A DNA stretch of 7,957 bases from Candidatus Moraniibacteriota bacterium (GTDB taxonomy: Bacteria; Patescibacteriota; Minisyncoccia; Moranbacterales; UBA9337). The translations under genes were made by a program, and so were the position numbers. Shown here piece by piece: positions 5,515 through 7,957 of this stretch. Numbering within the stretch: position 1 is the stretch's first letter; each line of letters opens with the position of its first letter. The stretch spans positions 1 to 7,957 of the forward strand of contig JAGYNK010000053.1 in assembly GCA_018400055.1 (NCBI GenBank), read 5' to 3'. Below the pieces are notes generated by a model. It saw only the letters and a list, made by a program, of their open reading frames with translations, did not search any database and was not told the origin of the DNA.

Positions 5515-5547
5515 AAATAAAAAAATCCCAAAAGGATTTTTTTATTT
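5515..5547. terminator. Bidirectional intrinsic terminator between gpmI and clpP
   Basis: A perfect 14-bp stem (5515-5528 with 5534-5547) has loop CAAAA. A-rich and T-rich flanks form the lower stem on both sides, so each strand ends in a T tract. It lies 36 bp past the gpmI stop and 43 bp past the clpP stop, and can serve both convergent genes. Confidence 0.85.
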
Positions 5548-5558
5548 ACTCTAATCTG

Positions 5559-5585
5559 CTAAAAAGCTACTGCACTAAAAAGCTA
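5559..5585. repeat. Short tandem-like repeat beside the clpP stop
   Basis: CTAAAAAGCTA occurs at 5559-5569 and again at 5575-5585. A third partial copy, AGAAGCTA, runs on to the clpP stop codon at 5591-5593. Too short to assign to a family; it could be slippage in low-complexity DNA. Confidence 0.5.
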
Positions 5586-5590
5586 AGAAG

Positions 5591-6187
5591 CTATTTAATA
5601 ATTTTATCTACTATTCCATATTTTTTGGCTTCTTCAGATGTCATAAAATAATCTCGGTCGGTGTCTTTTTCTACTTTGCTCAATTTTTGATCCGTATGCT
5701 TGGCTAATATTTTATTAAGCCTCTCTCTCACTTTTAGAATATGCCTTGCGTGAATGTCCACATCACTGGCTTGACCTTGCGCCCCACCCATCACTTGATG
5801 TATCATCACTTCTCCGTTGGGAAGAATCATTCTTTTTCCCTTTTTTCCGGCAGCTAAAAGCAAAGCGGAACCGGAAGCGGCCAATCCCACGCAAATAGTT
5901 TGGATGTCCGGACGAACATATTGCATTGTGTCATAAATAGCCAAAGCGGCTGAAACTGAACCGCCCGGGGAATTGATATAAATTTTAATATCTTCTTTCG
6001 GATTCTGCGATTCCAAAAACAGCAACTGAGCTATAATCGCATTAGCCATCGCGTCTCCTATGGGAGATCCGATAAAAACAATGCGGTCTTTAAGTAAGCG
6101 GGAATAAATATCATAAGCCCGTTCTCCATAGTTGGTTTTCTCAATCACGGTGGGAATTAAAAATTGATTGATTGGTTTTTGGTTCAT
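5591..6187 (-). CDS. clpP: ATP-dependent Clp protease proteolytic subunit ClpP
   Basis: ClpP forms a barrel of two heptameric rings and cuts proteins fed in by a Clp ATPase. This 198-residue product has normal length and a complete catalytic triad: S105 in GLAASGSALLLAAG, H130 in VMIHQ and D179 in TDRDYFM. The N-terminus LIPTVIEKTNYGERAYDIYSRLLKDRI is typical of ClpP, and SPGGSVSA (73-80) is the oxyanion-hole glycine loop. I chose the ATG at 6187 because the family usually begins within a few residues of the IPTVIE motif. An in-frame GTG at 6202 would add five residues; neither has a Shine-Dalgarno. The residues after the catalytic serine are Gly-Ser in place of the usual Met-Gly. tig lies upstream on the same strand, 134 bp away, as in many bacteria, but clpX does not follow: the convergent gpmI does. 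The ATPase partner must be encoded elsewhere. Confidence 0.95.
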   Translation of the reverse strand: MNQKPINQFLIPTVIEKTNYGERAYDIYSRLLKDRIVFIGSPIGDAMANAIIAQLLFLESQNPKEDIKIYINSPGGSVSAALAIYDTMQYVRPDIQTICVGLAASGSALLLAAGKKGKRMILPNGEVMIHQVMGGAQGQASDVDIHARHILKVRERLNKILAKHTDQKLSKVEKDTDRDYFMTSEEAKKYGIVDKIIK

Positions 6188-6201
6188 AATTATATATGTC
6201 A

Positions 6202-6307
6202 CGAATCAACACTAATTTTATCTCAAATAGTCTCTAATTATTCCAACTTTTCTTCCTTAAAAGAAAAGTCTCTGCTATCAATGTAAATAAATTAGTGAAA
6301 AAATTCG
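6202..6307. repeat. Imperfect inverted repeat with internal hairpin between tig and clpP
   Basis: The arm 6202-6218 (CGAAT, CAA, CACTAATTT) matches in reverse the arm 6289-6307 (AAATTAGTG, spacer, ATTCG), giving 9 and 5 paired bases around an unpaired spacer. Inside, 6246-6254 and 6261-6269 form a perfect 9-bp hairpin with loop CCTTAA. It lacks a T tract on either strand, so it does not look like a terminator. It may affect processing between tig and clpP, or be a miniature palindromic repeat. Near-copies of the arm words, GATTAGTGATTCAC, follow at 6312-6325, over the tig stop codon. Confidence 0.45.
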
Positions 6308-6321
6308 CGTAGATTAGTGAT

Positions 6322-7608
6322 TCACATTTTTTCCAGAAACTGAAACACTTTTTCATTAATCAACATCCCTTCGGCATAACTATACATTCTTTTCAAGTCA
6401 ATGTTTTTTTCCAAGCTCTTTACATCTCCGTAGCGACTGAGAGTTTTATTCATTTCTTCTTCTATTTCCTTTCCGGAAACTTTAATTTCCCTATCCTTGG
6501 CTATTCTGTTTAAAGACAAAGCGGCTTTAATTCTTTTTATCGCTTGCGGCTCCCAAGCCTTTTCCAGCTCCTGTCGATTTTTATTTATTCGTTTCAGATA
6601 ATCTTCCGGATCCATCCCCGTTGAACGCACCTGCATATCAAATTCGCTTGACATCTTTTTTATTTCTTCTTGAATTAAAATCTTCGGGATTTCCGCTTCC
6701 GTTTTTTTAATTAACTCTTCCGTGAATTCAGCTCTCCTTTCTTCCTTTTTCTGTCTAATTTTTTCTTTTTTCAAACCGTCCTTTAAGCTCTTCTTTAATT
6801 CCTCCAAATTCTTAAACTCTCCCAGGGAACCGGCAAAACTGTCATCCAAAGAAGGAACTACCCTTTCTTGCACTAAATTCATTTCTACCTTAAAAACAGC
6901 TTTTTTTCCTGATAAGTCATTGTTGTAATTTTCTGGAAATTCAAGCTCAAATTCCTTTTTATCGCCTCTTTTTAAACCCATTAAATTATCTTCAAATCCT
7001 GGAATAAAAGTGCCACTGCCTAAAATTAAATTATGTTTTCTGCCTGTACCATTTTCCACCGGCACTCCGTCTCTTAAAACTTGAAAATTAATTTCCACAT
7101 TGTCTCCTTTCCGCGCTTCCCGATTTACTGTTACGGTTTTTGCTCTGCTTTTGGCTAATCTTTTTAACTCTTTCTCTATTTCTTCCTCCGTAACCTCATG
7201 TTTTAAATCTGCATATTTTTCATTTATTTTTTTAACAGATTCTTGCCACGGTCCCAATTTAACTTCCGGCATAACAGCCGTTTTTAATTTATATTCCAAA
7301 TCGCTTCCTTCCTCCGCTTTTAAAGCTTCTATTTGAGGAATTCCAATAGCTTCTACTTTATTGTCAATTAAAATTCTCGGATAATCTTTTTGAATGGCTT
7401 TTCTTGACGCTTCGTTTAAAACAGATTCTTTGCCCGCTTCTTTCTCCACTATTTCTTTAGGCGCTTTTCCCGGCCGAAAACCTTTGATTTTAATATTTTT
7501 AGAAATATCCGCCACAGCCGAATTCAAAAAATCTTTCCATTTATCCCACGAAATGGATGTTTTAATTTCTATTTCCGATCCGGGCAATTTTTTAATTTCA
7601 ACTTTCAT
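6322..7608 (-). CDS. tig: Trigger factor (ribosome-associated chaperone and peptidyl-prolyl isomerase)
   Basis: Trigger factor docks beside the ribosomal exit tunnel and shields nascent chains. This 428-residue protein has all three domains at family length. The N-terminal ribosome-binding domain (1-~120) carries GFRPGKAP at 43-50, the loop that contacts ribosomal protein uL23. The FKBP-type isomerase domain spans about 163-248 (ARKGDNVEINF, then GSGTFIPGFEDNLMGLKRGD). The helical C-terminal chaperone arms (about 252-428) are rich in Lys and Glu. The ATG at 7608 opens MKVEIKKLPGSEIEIK, as expected for the family, but has no Shine-Dalgarno. It ends in TGA at 6324-6322. clpP follows on the same strand after 134 bp, which holds an inverted repeat but no clear terminator, so the two may be cotranscribed. 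Directly upstream lies a palindromic repeat cassette instead of an evident promoter. Confidence 0.95.
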   Translation of the reverse strand: MKVEIKKLPGSEIEIKTSISWDKWKDFLNSAVADISKNIKIKGFRPGKAPKEIVEKEAGKESVLNEASRKAIQKDYPRILIDNKVEAIGIPQIEALKAEEGSDLEYKLKTAVMPEVKLGPWQESVKKINEKYADLKHEVTEEEIEKELKRLAKSRAKTVTVNREARKGDNVEINFQVLRDGVPVENGTGRKHNLILGSGTFIPGFEDNLMGLKRGDKKEFELEFPENYNNDLSGKKAVFKVEMNLVQERVVPSLDDSFAGSLGEFKNLEELKKSLKDGLKKEKIRQKKEERRAEFTEELIKKTEAEIPKILIQEEIKKMSSEFDMQVRSTGMDPEDYLKRINKNRQELEKAWEPQAIKRIKAALSLNRIAKDREIKVSGKEIEEEMNKTLSRYGDVKSLEKNIDLKRMYSYAEGMLINEKVFQFLEKM

Positions 7609-7636
7609 AATGATTTAAGTCGTATGAATTACGAAA

Positions 7637-7788
7637 TGTCATGGCGAGTCCCGTTATTCAACAAGATAAACTCCGTGACAATCCCAGGGTTAGTATCATA
7701 GCGTCAATATAACGGGATTGCCTGCCTGCCGACCTGTCCGCCGAAGAGGCAGACGAGGCAGGCTTTGTCGTTCCTCCTCGCAATGACA
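7637..7788. repeat. Palindromic repeat unit A
   Basis: Its ends are TGTCATGGCGAG (7637-7648) and CTCGCAATGACA (7777-7788), inverted with one mismatch. The internal arms CAATCCC (7679-7685) and GGGATTG (7714-7720) enclose a loop related to that of unit B. Between the internal right arm and the right end it carries the extra GC-rich hairpin at 7720-7763, so it is longer than unit B. Confidence 0.7.
7720..7763. repeat. GC-rich hairpin inserted in unit A
   Basis: GCCTGCC (7720-7726) and GGCAGGC (7757-7763) form a perfect 7-bp stem, with inner TGCC/GGCA (7727-7730 and 7748-7751) able to extend it. The 44 bp are about 73% G+C, far above the AT-rich surroundings. Unit B lacks this piece, which points to a separate element nested in unit A. 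Confidence 0.65.
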
Positions 7789-7802
7789 GGCTATACTTTT
7801 CT

Positions 7803-7934
7803 CGTCATTGCGAGCGAAGCGAAATGAAATGTAGCGAAGCGCGGCAATCCCGGAGTTATTATCATCAGCCCTAGTATAACGGGATTGCTTCGCCATTCCA
7901 CTCGCTAAAGCTCGCTTCATTTCTCGCAATGACA
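7803..7934. repeat. Palindromic repeat unit B
   Basis: It runs from CGTCATTGCGAG (7803-7814) to CTCGCAATGACA (7923-7934), inverted but for the outermost base. GCAATCCCG (7844-7852) and CGGGATTGC (7880-7888) form a perfect internal 9-bp stem. Its loop shares TATCAT and TATAAC with unit A in the same order and spacing, so the two units are diverged copies of one element. Confidence 0.75.
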
Positions 7935-7957
7935 ATAGGATTAATCATTTCGTAATT

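Larger units (their letters stand above)
7627..7957. repeat. Composite palindromic repeat cassette bounded by a 12-bp inverted repeat
   Basis: This 331-bp non-coding stretch upstream of tig starts with AATTACGAAATG (7627-7638) and ends at the window edge with its exact reverse complement CATTTCGTAATT (7946-7957). Between them lie two related units, each bounded by inverted TGTCATTGCGAG-like ends. Sequences of the CATTGCGAGCGAAGCGA type are, from general knowledge, widespread dispersed intergenic repeats in several bacterial groups. The minus-strand open frame across it (7696-7935) is the conceptual translation of the repeat and is not a gene. The outer repeat may continue past the window. Confidence 0.75.

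Noticed and set aside
6202..6202. GTG at 6202 as the clpP start
   Set aside because: It adds five residues (MTYII) not expected before the family N-terminus, has no Shine-Dalgarno, and falls within the inverted repeat arm.
6246..6269. tig terminator
   Set aside because: The 9-bp hairpin is AT-rich and is followed on the minus strand by AAGTTGGAATAATTAG rather than a T tract.
7696..7935. 79-codon minus-strand open frame (MSLREMKRALASG...)
   Set aside because: It lies wholly within the palindromic repeat units and contains the CHCEEERQSLP-type strings produced by translating such repeats. No Shine-Dalgarno and no domain.
7627..7957. CRISPR array or insertion sequence in the repeat cassette
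   Set aside because: The repeats are inverted and unequal, with no regular direct repeats and spacers, and no transposase frame is present.

Overview
The window is AT-rich bacterial chromosome with compact housekeeping genes. I infer a Candidate Phyla Radiation (Patescibacteria, Parcubacteria-like) organism. The grounds are the protein character, several gene starts lacking Shine-Dalgarno sequences, and an intergenic cassette built from CATTGCGAG/CTCGCAATG palindromes. This is inference; no taxonomic marker was compared. TAA, TAG and TGA all act as stops (TGA ends tig), so the UGA-as-glycine code of some CPR lineages is not used here.

Layout from left to right. A truncated minus-strand gene for a small O6-alkylguanine-DNA alkyltransferase-like protein (1-149). 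A minus-strand CDP-alcohol phosphatidyltransferase, pgsA-like, with its own promoter and an intrinsic terminator that overlaps its stop codon (183-1051). A minus-strand tRNA-Pro(UGG) with encoded CCA, followed by a strong hairpin (1116-1228). A 337-bp interval (1229-1565) holding a GC-richer segment that can fold into a long bulged hairpin, a near-consensus promoter and the terminator of the next gene. A minus-strand HU-family DNA-binding protein with a possible leader ORF, a promoter and a perfect DnaA-box 9-mer upstream (1566-2002). Minus-strand rny, encoding ribonuclease Y (2064-3596). A divergent control region (3597-3903) in which the -35 hexamers of the outward promoters for rny and gpmI are superimposed. 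Plus-strand gpmI, encoding cofactor-independent phosphoglycerate mutase (3904-5478). A bidirectional terminator (5515-5547). Minus-strand clpP (5591-6187) behind minus-strand tig (6322-7608), the usual tig-clpP order but without clpX next to clpP. Finally a 331-bp nested palindromic repeat cassette (7627-7957).

The genes cover core functions: DNA alkyl repair, phospholipid headgroup synthesis, translation, nucleoid structure, mRNA turnover, lower glycolysis, nascent-chain folding and proteolysis. I see no defence system, CRISPR array, transposase or phage gene. The most interesting material is non-coding: the shared -35 promoter, the structured segment upstream of tRNA-Pro, the HU leader with its DnaA box, and the nested repeats downstream of the window's last gene.
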